In this document: positions 1 through 9,479 of the stretch, in pieces
Position numbering within the stretch: position 1 is the stretch's first letter
Layout: each line of letters opens with the position of its first letter
DNA from: Cladopsammia gracilis
Taxonomy: Eukaryota; Cnidaria; Anthozoa; Scleractinia; Dendrophylliidae
Direction of reading: 5' to 3'
Assembly (NCBI GenBank): GCA_022457155.1
Contig: JAJGOT010000288.1
Span: forward strand, 780,001-844,000
Length of the DNA: 64,000 bases
Program-made: the position numbers and the translations under genes
The notes under the pieces: model-generated
Told to the model about the DNA's origin: nothing
Database searches by the model: none
Seen by the model: only the letters and a program-made list of their open reading frames with translations

Positions 1-28
1 CGATTTTAATCTCCTGAATTTGCAGCAG

Positions 29-1239
29 ATGATTATTATCAATGCTTTTCATGGTCTCCGCCGCAGAAGGTTGATTGCCATTGAGCTTCACAGGAGAATC
101 CTCAAACGGCGAAGACGAAGGCCTCGACGGAGGTTTTAGCGCCTGCCTCGAGCTATGAATTCATGGTTTGAAATCCACTATAATAATCCCTTGATTCCCG
201 ACGATTATTTCAAAGAGCAACTTCGGGTTAGAAAAGAAACTTTTGAAGTGATTTTGAACCACCTGAATCCTCATTTAACGAGGCAAGATACGGCAGTGCA
301 CGACTGTATACCATCAGAGAAAGTGCTTGCTATTGGACTTTGTAGACTCAGCCGTGGAAACTCTTATGTATCAATTGGCCCTTACGTTGGCAAAAGCACC
401 GTAATTGAAGCCGTCCAAGACGTCGTAAATGCGCTTTTTGATGCTAGTGATCATTTTATCAAATTCCCCACAACACCGGCAGAAACAGCGGCATCTATAG
501 AAACTTTTCGTGAGAACACACGTTCAGAGTTGGTTAACGTTGCCGGTGCAATCGACGGGACACACTTAAAAGTTATCGCACTCCGAGAAAATGCGCTCGA
601 CTATTTCAGTCGTTATAAGCAACACGATTTCATTATCCAGGCAGTAGTGGAAGGTCGAAGGGGCAAGTTTATCGCTGCAGTGTGTGGTTTTCCGGGGAGT
701 GCACACGATGCTAGAGTGTTACAAAATAGCGAATTGTACTATAACCGGAGAGAGGTAATATATTACAAGCTCCTGTTGTAACTTTTGGAGGGAGAGACAT
801 TCGTCCGTACCTGGTTGGAGATAGTGCGTACCCACAGGCTCCCTGGCTAATAAAACCTTTACCCGAAGGAACAAGGGATCCAAAAGAGAAAACCTGTAAT
901 AAAGAGTTGAGCAGGGCAAGAGTGACTGTTGAACGGGCGTTTGGGATTTTAAAGAGCAGACGGAGGGTGCTACAGAAACGCTTAGACAGTTCCCTTGAGT
1001 TTGCCATTAAATGTGCTGTTGCATGTATAATGCTGCATAACATTAGTGTAGACCAAAATGATCCCTGGGATGACGACGGGGACGATTATGACCGCCGCAA
1101 TGACGATAGAAACGACGATGTAATGGACGACGGAGATGAAATCACAGGTAGCCCAAGCTATATGTGTCACAGTAACCGTTACGAGCGAAATTTATATAAG
1201 GATTTGTATGAGAAAAAACGGTCCACTAAATCGCTCTAA
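29..1239 (+). pseudogene. Harbinger (HARBI1-like, DDE_Tnp_4) transposase, degraded copy 1
   Basis: Reading starts at an ATG at 29 (MIIINAF...) followed by a very arginine-rich stretch. An in-frame TAG lies at 137-139, and the next ATG at 155 opens a 208-codon frame. DDE_Tnp_4 signatures are visible: AIDGTHLKV with the first Asp, then GFPGSAHDARVL with the second Asp. A one-base deletion near 741 relative to copy 2 shifts the frame. The downstream frame carries LVGDSAYP and RARVTVERAFGILKSRRR, which supplies the catalytic Glu and the conserved C-terminal helix, and ends in an Asp-rich tail (DDDGDDYDRR). In intact relatives the protein cuts and pastes Harbinger elements in the nucleus together with a Myb-like partner. 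The stop and the frameshift make this copy non-functional. Confidence 0.9.
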
Positions 1240-1435
1240 ATCGCCCCAAAACCACACAGGAGACAAGGAAACACACAAGCGAAGTAAGGTAGGCAATTTT
1301 TATTGAAATCTTGTTCGTATTTTTTAGCTCTTATAGTGGACCGTTTTTTCTCATACAAATCCTTATAATTTCGCTCGTAACGGTAGCTAACAGTTACTGC
1401 CCGGGTTTCTGTGACACGTATAGCTTGGGCTACCT
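1140..1435. repeat. Hairpin at Harbinger 3' end, copy 1
   Basis: The last transposase codons and 3' UTR (about 1146-1226, including AAGGATTTGTATGAGAAAAA) recur as an inverted copy at about 1331-1435. The two arms could pair over about 80 bases around a loop of about 100 bases. The same arrangement is present at 27645-27915, so it predates the block duplication. It may be a tail-to-tail joining of two element ends. Confidence 0.75.
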
Positions 1436-3080
1436 GTGATGAAATACGGGATTTGCTAAAGGATCTTGTTTGTGGAAATATTTGACTTTACTGCGACTTT
1501 CGAAATAAGAGTCTCATGAACTAGAATGCCGGTTTAACATTTTACTAATATATTTCTTAAATTTATGTACTATTTTAAACAAGAGCCACAGTGTATTATC
1601 ACGAGTTTTTGTCCGTAAAATAAAACCATGTTTAATTCATATATACTACATTTTTCTGATTTCAAATATTTATTGTATATAATTTGATAAAAAAATCAAT
1701 TTGGAAAGTTTGCCGATAAAATTACCATATTTTACATCCCATTCATGAATCAATATTTAAAAAAAGCTTCTAAAAATCTTACACGGTATGATCACGAGTG
1801 AATCTTCTAAATAAAATCTACTTCTGTTGTAAAAATGATTATCATACCCACTCTGATTTGCTTAACAGAACGTACAATATATACTTAAAACAGTTCCATA
1901 GAGGTTTAGTTCAGCAATTTGGTTAGGTGAACCACATACTAAAACAGTTCAGTGTCTCTGTCCTTGCTAATTTTTTTTTGATGTTTTTGCGTCCATGTAG
2001 CCGTTATGATCCCAATAGCTGGGTCATTAACTGATTTTGTTGGGCCTGGGCGGTTTGCATCTCCTCGATGGCCCGACTCAAGGAGTCACCCTCGCTTGAC
2101 ATCCCTGAAGACTTCCTTCTCTGAGTCGCTTTCAGCCGCTCTTGCGCGCTTTCGTCGGTTTTTGCGCTCCAACGCCCCTATTTTGAATTCATCTAGGACA
2201 GAACAGGGAAGAAAAAAAAAGATAAATGAAATATCTTATGAAATGTTGAAAAATGTGTTGTGATCTCCCTTGACCTTTGCAATAACAGTGGAAATGCTCA
2301 AACTATAGATGCTAAGTGTAGTTTTATTAAACAGTTGGCCTGGGGACGAGAATAAGAAAAGGGGCGGGAGCTGGGAACTAACACCGAATTCAAAGATGGC
2401 GTCTCGTCATAGTTCTGTTTCTCGCATGTTTCATCTATTTTCGAAGGTTTGTAGCGATTAATTTGTATGGTTTTTAGCGTAAACTATTTGAGTTTTAGGA
2501 ACTATCTTTTGCTGATGTTTAAAAAGTGGCAAATGCATTTCTCTTTTGTTTCCGTTTAGAATTCAGTGTCTTGACGCTGTGCTCTGAATATTTTATTTTT
2601 AAACAAGGTAAGCTTATCTTAAGTCTTAAATTTAAGTCTTAAGTCTTATGTATCTTAATAATAGCAAAAAGGTCATTTGCGTGTGGTTCCGTTTCCCTTT
2701 CTCTCCTTCACCAACATGGGCTCAGCTCCCAATTAAGCTTATGTTTATTTGAAAAATTATTTAATTATTATCATTCTTGTTCTTTTATGGAAGTTTTTTT
2801 GACTGCATTTTTCCATGGTTTGTACTCTTACTTACCAAAGAAATGAGTTTTAAATCTCGATCGAGCAATCAACAAGACATCATCAACAAGACATCATGTT
2901 TACAGTGTCACATACTATTACTGGGCAAAATTACTGAATGCTGATTGGCTGAGACAGGGCATTTCTTCTAAATCATGAGGACACTTTTGGTAATCGATAG
3001 GGTATGATTACTTGATCCTGATTGGTTAAAAGTTGCTTAGCAACAAAGGGTTGTTGTTGCCGATAAATTTTTTTGCAACA
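1436..3080. other. Non-coding stretch between Harbinger relic and recombinase start
   Basis: AT-rich DNA without a convincing gene. It is conserved with 27916-31443 in copy 2 apart from insertions there. It holds a GC-richer patch around 2370-2450 with AGATGGCGTCTCG, which resembles a transcription start region, and two inverted CCAAT boxes near its end. Confidence 0.6.
3019..3044 (+). promoter_or_regulatory. Inverted CCAAT box plus RFX/X-box-like palindrome
   Basis: GATTGG at about 3020 is followed by the palindrome GTTGCTTAGCAAC at 3032-3044, about 40 bp upstream of the recombinase ATG. X-boxes bound by RFX factors have this half-site layout. Copy 2 keeps it with one change (GTTGCTTAGCAAT near 31390). 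Function is inferred only from the motif, its position and its conservation. Confidence 0.35.
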
Positions 3081-3130
3081 ATGGCTGCCCGTTTTGTTGA
3101 AGCCGATGAGGAATTTATTGAAGAAATTAA
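3081..3130 (+). pseudogene. Crypton-like tyrosine recombinase, first codons only
   Basis: An ATG opens MAARFVEADEEFIEEI, matching the start of the longer recombinase relic at 31444-32520. After 16 codons the sequence switches into the terminal repeat of the DIRS element, so the rest of the gene has been lost or lies elsewhere. It is listed because it fixes the right edge of the duplicated block. Confidence 0.75.
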
Positions 3131-3132
3131 CT

Positions 3133-3590
3133 AGTCACTCATACATGTAATTATGGAGGGTAGACGCCATAACAATATGTGCAGCAAGCAGCTGTATGCA
3201 ACTAAGGAGATAACCATGGCAACCTGAGGCCACGGGTCTACCCCTGGCACCCATCAACACTGATGTCTCAGTGGAATTTATACTTACCTAGCCCTCCGAT
3301 CACCATGGGATGGGAGGGGTGGGAGCAATGTGAAGGCAAGGAGCAAACGCGGGCAGCTAAATCTAGCACGAGGAGCAGGTAGCAGATGCGCATGTGCAGC
3401 ATGGGACAAAACGCTGACCAGTACTTGTGCTCCAAGTTAACTATGATTATGTCATAATCTTATTTAACTCGTCACTCATCGTACATGTAATTATGAAGGG
3501 TAGGTGCCATAACAATATACGCAGCAAGCAGCTGTATGCAACTAAGGAGGTAACCATGGCAACCTGAGACCATGGGTCTACCCCCAAGCC
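3133..3590 (-). repeat. Split direct repeats B2 (3133-3250) and B1 (3468-3590)
   Basis: The two copies share the start AACTxGTCACTCAT, the core CAGCAAGCAGCTGTATGCAA and CCATGGCAACCTGA. They differ at scattered positions and lie about 335 bp apart. They sit downstream of the recombinase frame, where DIRS-like elements keep repeats used for circular-intermediate integration. Confidence 0.7.
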
Positions 3591-3739
3591 ACCATGACTC
3601 CAAGTACAGCACAATGCTTGGAGTAGGAGGACCTATGGCCAAAAGGTCATGGGTACCCAATTGCCAATGTAGACTCCAAGCACATGAGCTAAAAGTGGCA
3701 CCCATTCCCAACGTGAAAGTACACAGTGCATCTTACCGG

Positions 3740-4380
3740 TCATGCTAGCATTTTAGCAGTGCTCGCTAAAACCTCCTGTGGGATGTGAATGTAGTGCTTA
3801 TAAGCTCACTCTTCCAGCGCCCCAAATCCTGTATGAGGTGATCCGGGATGCCATGACGCGCGGCCATTGTGGCACCCCCAATCCTAAAGCTGTGGCTAGA
3901 ATAATTGCCTGGGAACCCAGCAGACTGCAAGTTTGTTTGCAACAACTTGGTTACCAAAGTATGTGTGAGCGGTTGGCCATCCGATAGGCAAAAAAAGGCC
4001 CTGGTTTATCACCACAGAGGGAAAGAAATCTGACCATCGCTTCCACTGCACAGAGAGGGAAGGAACCTTGGCCAGTGTAAATTGAACAACCCTGGCGGAA
4101 TGGATCTGTTTTTGAGGCTTTGATGAAAACTTTCAAGCAGGAGGGGCTGGTGAGGGAATCTATGGCAATATCTGCTAAACTGAGGTGAATGTTTCTATTG
4201 AAAGCTGATAAACTTGGAGTGGTAAATTCAGCAGCTCTGAGGAAACCAAAATAGGCTAAAGAACATGCTGCCCAAAACATAGCATCATTGAAATCGGTCA
4301 AGGTCAAACTTGAAAGCACTACCAGCAAAATGTCTTTGGTCACAGGGAGCCGATGTTGCTGACAGGAGAACCCTTGAGAG
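3740..4380 (-). pseudogene. DIRS tyrosine recombinase (catalytic domain), frameshifted
   Basis: Two overlapping frames cover the catalytic domain. The first (4343-3951) carries LAYFGFLRAAEF with the first catalytic Arg and ASKTDPFRQG. The second (3957-3766) carries SSHSFRIGGATMAA with the H-x-x-R pair and DHLIQDLGRW. After the Trp the frame shifts again: the canonical tail with the nucleophile, read as YKHYIHIP, continues in another frame to a stop at 3740-3742. All catalytic residues can therefore be located, but across at least two frameshifts. The intact protein would integrate the circular DNA intermediate. This copy cannot make it. Confidence 0.8.
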
Positions 4381-4383
4381 CGT

Positions 4384-4777
4384 TTAATACCTCAACAAAC
4401 ACGTTGCAGCTGTAAGCAGTTCAGAAGTGGGTCTGGCAACCATGGTCGATGTGTAGTGAGCAAACCGCTGAGATGTACACTTTAATCGAGGAAAAGCGAA
4501 GAGACTGAGATAAAAAGGTAGCAAACAGGCATACACTCCATTCATTGGCGGGGAGAGGGGAGCCATTCGAATTGAGACAACCACTCATGACACAAAAGTT
4601 CCAGAATTTTTGTTGGGCAGAAGAGTAACAACGGCGAGTTGAAGTGGCCAGACCAGCATACATTAGAGCATAACACTGCGATTCTAAATTACTTGAGACA
4701 CGTGGGCAATTAACTGTGGAGGGATTGCCACCGGCGACTGCTTGGCAGCTGGAACCAAGTTGCGAAAGGCCTGCCAA
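4384..4777 (-). pseudogene. DIRS recombinase N-terminal (SAM-like core-binding) region
   Basis: The frame 4777-4421 reads ATSTRRCYSSAQQKFWNFC and SVCLFATFLSQSLRFSSIKVY. This matches the helical core-binding half that precedes DIRS-type recombinase domains: a Tyr/Ser-rich helix, then a segment on living in the arena of successive helices with the SSIKVYISAV motif. It runs directly on from the RNase H tail and is separated from the catalytic half by a frameshift around 4384-4420. Confidence 0.65.
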
Positions 4778-5515
4778 TGAAATCGAGATAAAGCATCAGC
4801 AATACTGTTATCGACAACTGCGATGTGGACGGCAGAAAAAGTAAAGGAGAATTTTGCGGCCATGAGGAGTAATTTTCGTAGCAAAAACATAATGTTGGGG
4901 TCCCGGGAAGTCCTGGAATTTAAGAGGAAAACCACTGAGATGTTGTCGGTTTTGAATAGAATGCGCCTCTGTGTTCAGCTGTGGCCCCAGATGTGAGCTG
5001 CCAAAACTATCGGAAAAAGCTCTTTGTAAGCGATAGAGAGGGAAGATTGGCAAGGTAGCCATTGATCGTTGAACCAAGAGCGATCCCTGAAAGCACCATA
5101 GCCCAGTGATCCAGATGCGTCAGAGCCGATGTGGAAGTCAGGGAGAGGTTCCAGGCCAGGGAAGAGGAAAAAACTAATTCCATTCCACATGTCAAAGAAC
5201 TCATGCCACCAAGCGAGGTCCTTTTTGAAATCAGAATTTAGTCTAACTGGATGGGTATCATTACGAAAGTGCCCGAGGAGGTTGATCATACGGCAAAGGA
5301 AGGTGCGACCTGGCCAAACGACCTTGCAGGCATGGTGGAGTGATCCGAGGAGAGATTGCAGCTCCTTCTTCCGGCATCACTTGCAGTTGGACCATGCTGA
5401 AAGAAGCTCCTTAATTGCTGCGAACTTGACGGCAGGGAGGCGAGCTGTCTGGTTCACGGTGTCTAACTCGATACCCAGTACAACCAAGCATGTTGCTGGT
5501 CCGATGCATTTTTGA
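4684..5515 (-). pseudogene. DIRS reverse transcriptase C-terminus and RNase H
   Basis: The frame 5289-4975 starts with the RT thumb-side segment MINLLGHFRNDTHPVRL, then LAWWHEF and the RNase H start HIGSDASGSLGYGAF, in which the Asp is the first metal ligand. The frame 4935-4684 holds the RNase H end, VVDNSIADALSRFHWQAF, as in DIRS proteins. Upstream codons to about 5515 (readable as LDTVNQTARLPAVK and RKKELQSLLG) belong to the RT connection and contain a stop. The RT palm with its YxDD motif is absent, so the element is truncated here. Confidence 0.75.
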
Positions 5516-5520
5516 GGGTG

Positions 5521-6200
5521 GTCTGCAGCCGTTTTCTGTGATTAGTTCAAAATACAACCATATGTTTTCCACATTTTCTTCGTTTTAGGAGACGTCTAGG
5601 AGGAAGTCATGATCATTTAAGGGAAATGGCTTTGCTTTGAGATTTATATCCTTTGTATATCGCTACCGTGTGTGATTTTGTTGTGTTTACACAAGTAGTA
5701 TAGCGAACTGAAACCAATAATTAGGCAACTACAATTCAAATATTTACCGTTCTAATTTCCACGGAATTGTTAAACAATTTTCGGATATGTTCTATTTCTG
5801 GTAAAAGGAAAGCGGGTTGATCTTTTCTAACCAAATCAATTGTCAAACAGTTGAGTGTAGATGGAATAAATCGTTAAACACGTCCTGGCAAGTCTAAGGA
5901 CTGCTGAGTAAACAATTCTCATGCATTACGGCATGGAGTCACGCTCAAATTCCACACATCTCGTATTTATATCACGCTATGGTCGACTGTTAATCATTTG
6001 ATCGATCATGTTGATTTTGTTAATTTATTCGCAGCCCCATCACCGATTCTCCAAAATACGTGTCTTTAAACAATCCTGATTAGGTGGTTTCAAGGATTTT
6101 AAAACGAAAAATAAATGTACAAAGTTCTAAACTTATGTTTTTTCTAACAATACCGAGCCGATCAGAGAAAAAAATATAGACCTGAAATTGTAGCCTACTA
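5521..6200. other. Gene-free AT-rich stretch
   Basis: No long frame, RNA gene or recognisable repeat is visible. It separates the DIRS truncation point from a hairpin element. Confidence 0.6.
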
Positions 6201-6201
6201 A

Positions 6202-6323
6202 GGGATGGACGATTTTATTTTTGTGGGGGAGAGAGGGGGAGGGGGCAAGAAATTTATTTTTTTAATAATTGCCCAATACCCCAACCCACCCCTCCCCCAC
6301 TTAACAATAAAATGGTCCATCCC
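6202..6323. mobile_element. Hairpin MITE with GGGATGGAC termini
   Basis: The termini GGGATGGACGATTTTATTTT and the inverse ending in GGTCCATCCC enclose about 120 bp. G-rich and C-rich arms (GTGGGGGAGAG against CCTCCCCCAC) make most of it foldable. No coding capacity. The target duplication is unclear. Confidence 0.6.
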
Positions 6324-6689
6324 AAAGAGGTCCAAAGAAGTGCTTGAAGCGGGCTGTGGAACGTAAATGTAAATGTGAACTGGACTGTGCATACTGATAG
6401 ATTCCAGATTGTATATTGTAAATTGCTGATATAAAACTCTAAAATGAAAGCCGGGTGAAAACTGAGACCAAACGAGCCAGTTTCGAAGCCCATCAGGCTC
6501 CTTGTTTTATTCAATTTTGCTTTTAAATTAAATTAATTCCCTTTTTTGAGTCCAAACAAATTTTGCTGCAGTGAGTACAACAAGTGATATTGCTTCGCTT
6601 TAGGCTTTGTACACAAAGATAGTTGTAAGTAAGGAAAAAAAGAAAGGTACATTGACCAAAAATATGTCATGTACTTATTCTCGGAAGTA

Positions 6690-6850
6690 GATGACGTCAC
6701 GTTTCATTTAGTCACGTGATGTTTTTCATTAGTCACGTGGGTGTTGTCGTTCGTTGGTCATGTGGTTGACGATGCATGGCGTGACAGATGACGCGACAGA
6801 TCACGTGGTTAATGTCAACCAGTGAGTTGGTAAATGACGTGGTAGTTACG
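6690..6850. promoter_or_regulatory. Cluster of CRE and E-box palindromes
   Basis: TGACGTCA at about 6693 is followed by CACGTG sites near 6716, 6735 and 6803 and by several GACGTGG/GTGACAG variants. The spacing is irregular. It could be a binding-site cluster for bZIP/bHLH factors or simply the degenerate end of a repeat. No gene start is evident next to it. Confidence 0.25.
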
Positions 6851-6861
6851 TCAGTACAACG

Positions 6862-6978
6862 TTATTACATTTAAGTCCAAATGTTATCACACTTAGGAGT
6901 TTATTACATTTAAGGTCAAATGTTGTTACATTTAGGACTTTATTACATTTAGGGGTCAGTTATTAAATTTAGGTCTTC
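6862..6978. repeat. Minisatellite, about 40-bp unit, 2.5-3 copies
   Basis: Successive units begin TTATTACATTTA and contain CAAATGTT followed by ACATTTAGGA. Copies begin near 6862, 6901 and 6940 and diverge slightly. Confidence 0.7.
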
Positions 6979-7319
6979 AACACACCGTTTCTCAAGAAGA
7001 CAAAAATATTTATTATATAAATCCACCGAACAGTTTACAAAATAGACATGGACTGGACTAGACTCGAATGGTTACAAAGATGAGGAAGCATCTCTCCCAT
7101 TGTTTTTCTTCCTTGTTCGCGTTTCTTTGGCTTTCATCGCTCCTCTCTTGTGGTTGTTTCGTGTACTGAAGATGTGTTCTTCCAAATACTTCACATCATC
7201 CACTGACAGTTTTCTTAGAGCCAATTGCTAACAAATTGTAAGGATTTCCCAGCAAAGAAGTCCGCTTGTTAAGTCATGTCGTCGGCCATGTGCTTCGACG
7301 AAATTTTCGCCCCATAATT

Positions 7320-7440
7320 CCTTGCGCACCTAGATTATCCCCACCCCCTACCCCCGGGACAAGACTGCTTGCAAAATTCCCCACCCCCGGGCAAGGGGCG
7401 ACTTTGTCCCGGGGGTTGCCCGGATGGGGGGGGGGGGAGG
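7320..7440. repeat. GC-rich foldback patch
   Basis: CCCCACCCCCTACCCCCGGG and TTGTCCCGGGGG are inverted copies, with a second CCACCCCCGGGCAAGG between them. The composition contrasts sharply with the AT-rich surroundings. It is probably a small inverted-repeat element. Short frames across it are composition artefacts. Confidence 0.45.
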
Positions 7441-7449
7441 TAACTGTAG

Positions 7450-7820
7450 GAATTGAACCATGCATTATTGCCCAGTAAACAGAGCGCAGGCGAGGCAGCA
7501 CTTGGGTGGCTCTTTCAGGAGTGAAAGAGGAAAGGCATAAATGTTAAAAAAACTACAAAAATTATTGCTCTTTTCATCCTTAGATGTTGTTATTTGTGCC
7601 AAAATCCCACTCCAAATCAATCAAGCTCAGTACGTTATTATTGAGCACGACTGCCAAACACAAAAACTGGCAGTTTCTTGGTGTTGCAAATGGTGTGATC
7701 ACCAAATGACGTAAAACAAAAGATTCAAAAAACACTGAACAATACCCACACCACAACACAAAAGCTAACCAACAATGGCTTCCGCAACACCAAGAAACAC
7801 CCCAGAAACTGGTATCGCTT
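7450..7820. other. Intergenic stretch downstream of the GPCR
   Basis: No gene recognised. It lies 3' of the GPCR stop codon (minus strand) and would include its 3' UTR. Confidence 0.5.
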
Positions 7821-8004
7821 ATTATTCACAGTACTCGAGGTTGCAGGTGTTTTAACTCAATTTCTTCCGTATTGTTGTCTTTGGGCCATAAATGTAGCAC
7901 TCTCAGAAAATCTTTCAGTCCTTTGTGGTATCTATCATTAAATATAAGGTAAATAAGGGGCGTTATGGCAGCGTTAGAATGAATCAAAGGCTCCTAAGAG
8001 CCAG

Positions 8005-8572
8005 CCCGTGAATAAGAAATGCTTATCGCGGTAAGCTCATTTTTTCACAGACACGGTTAAAAAATTTTTTTAAAATTAAACTTAAGGATTTTGACAAATG
8101 CAAAAAGAAAAATACAGTACATCACTTTCATAATGTTCAGTTCGAAGAAAAAGGAAAAAAAAAGAAGGAAATTCGAACATGGGCCTTTCGATTGTAAGTC
8201 CGTGCGTTATACCACTCGGCCACCGTGACCACTGACTTGAAATGGGATAAATTTCATTACTTGAAGGTAGATAACCATCAAAACGCGTGTCTCGGTGTCT
8301 TTTTAGAATCGATTTTAACGTTGCATTAAAGACTCCAAATGCGACACATCTTTAAGCTTATTGTTGTTTATATTCGTTTACACCAATTTAGTTGTTGTTA
8401 TCGCTGGATTCACGTTGTTCTTGTTATAAAACGCATTCGTAACAAAGCATTACGTCACTAAGTTTACAGCTGATGAAAGGAGGGAGCGAGTGAGTGAGCG
8501 AGCGAGTGAATCATTTGCATATCTGTCGCCGGTGCCGATAACCCGTTCATTACGCATGCGCGTATTCACGGG
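8005..8572. mobile_element. Insertion inside GPCR TM7, short TIRs, tRNA-like segment
   Basis: The insert starts CCCGTGAATA and ends TATTCACGGG, a perfect 10-bp inverted terminal repeat. Both GPCR frames break at its edges. I see no target-site duplication, so the mechanism is uncertain. GT-AG splicing at the nearest donor (CC|GTGAAT) and acceptor (CTCTTAG) would not restore the frame. It has no coding capacity. Confidence 0.55.
8160..8230 (-). repeat. tRNA-like head (possible SINE)
   Basis: On the minus strand, GGTGGCCGAGTGGTATAACG resembles a class II tRNA A-box, and GTTCGAATTTCC further along resembles a B-box, with an anticodon-arm-like segment between. The ends cannot pair as an acceptor stem, and a poly-pyrimidine run follows. 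This is therefore a tRNA-derived repeat head, not a working tRNA. Confidence 0.45.
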
Positions 8573-9479
8573 TTAAAAATGAAAAGCACGGCAAACCCCA
8601 ATTGTTTCATATTGCACGGAATTTTCCACTTCCATACAAAGAAAAACGGGATTTCGTAACTACACACAGGTAAATAGCAAAATGCAAATACCACCATTAT
8701 TACAAAGATGTTCTTGATCACTTTAGTGTTTTCTTCGTGTCTTTTACGCAGCATTCGTGACAACATTCCAGCTGGGATGCTTTCCTTCTTTAAAATCCAA
8801 ATAATACGACTGTACAAGACAGTTAAGATAGGAAAAGGCAACGTGACAAGAAAAACAAACGTCACCATGATATATTGTTCTTGCGCTTTACGTGGATCAT
8901 CAAAATATGGCGCCCAATCGATAGTGCATTGCGTCCTGCCATTGTGGGACACGAGTCGAAACAAATAGAAATATACACCATCCAGACACATTGATAAAAG
9001 CCAAACCAGTGGAATTATAATTTTACAACGTTTGGGTGTTACGATCGCGGGCCGAAATGGGTAAACAATTCCTCCGTATATGTCAACGGCAATAACTACC
9101 AGACTCAGAATTGAAACAGCCGTAGAGATTTCCTGGAGTAAATAAGCTAACTTGCAGGAAATTAAGCCTATAGTTCCATTTATTAACCATCTTCTAGGAC
9201 CAAGAACAGTCTCGCTGAGTTTTATTGGCACAGCACAGATGGAAACGAGCATGTCCGATGCTGCCATAAGGTAGTTGATAGTTCTGTGCATGGGCTTCTT
9301 CTGTACAACAGTTGAAATAATGATGGAGTTCCCAAGTAGAGAAACAATCAGAACTACGCTGTAAACCAAAATCTTTACGCTTTTTATGGAAGGAGCATCG
9401 TCTTCAATCAGTCTGCAATTACTCTCCGCAGTAGAAGTCGAGTTACTTGAAACTGTTGAGATGACCGGCAGCTAAAGAC

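Larger units (their letters stand above)
1..3130 (+). repeat. Composite duplicated block, copy 1 (Harbinger + Crypton start)
   Basis: This block aligns by eye, collinearly and in the same orientation, with 26500-31490. Shared parts in order are the Harbinger transposase, its 3' hairpin, about 1.2 kb of AT-rich non-coding DNA, a region containing AGATGGCG, and the first codons of a tyrosine recombinase. Copy 1 begins before the window and ends where a DIRS element starts. It lacks the Penelope fragment and the 0.7-kb MITE found in copy 2. Both copies share an in-frame TAG in the transposase, so they descend from an already broken ancestor, by segmental duplication or by joint mobilisation. Confidence 0.8.
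3130..5520 (-). mobile_element. DIRS-type tyrosine-recombinase retrotransposon, 5' truncated
   Basis: On the minus strand the order is end of reverse transcriptase, RNase H, tyrosine recombinase, then terminal repeats. Two direct repeats at 3133-3250 and 3468-3590 (both with GCAGCAAGCAGCTGTATGCA) enclose a unique segment. This is the B1-A2-B2 layout of split direct repeats seen in PAT/Ngaro-like DIRS elements. The polymerase catalytic half is missing beyond 5520. A related element lies at 62124-64000 in the same orientation. Confidence 0.8.
7826..9476 (-). pseudogene. Class A (rhodopsin-like) GPCR, interrupted in TM7
   Basis: On the minus strand an open frame runs from a splice-acceptor-like CTTTAG at about 9476 to 8566. 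The extracellular N-terminus has NST glycosylation sites. TM1 carries LLGNSIII, TM2 NYLMAASD, and TM3 starts with the bridge Cys (SCKLAYLLQE) and ends with DIY instead of DRY. ECL2 keeps its Cys (TQCTIDW) and TM6 reads FAFCYLP. The frame then hits inserted DNA after FAVLFI and stops. TM7 resumes about 0.57 kb further on as HSNAAITPLIYLIFN, followed by helix 8 and a short tail to a TGA at 7826-7828. No start ATG is present, so a 5' exon is expected. It resembles peptide or amine receptors but the ligand cannot be named. The loss of the DRY Arg is unusual. Confidence 0.8.

Noticed and set aside
711..1043. Minus-strand frame over the Harbinger transposase
   Set aside because: Lies antisense to a recognised transposase and has no signature. 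The same holds at 27234-27539.
6862..6978. CRISPR array
   Set aside because: Contiguous tandem units without unique spacers in an animal genome; a minisatellite.
8160..8230. Functional tRNA gene
   Set aside because: Box-like motifs are present but the acceptor stem cannot form, so it is treated as a tRNA-derived repeat.
8005..8572. Normal intron in the GPCR
   Set aside because: The available GT and AG do not join in frame, and perfect short TIRs bound the segment. Kept open only if RNA data show splicing.
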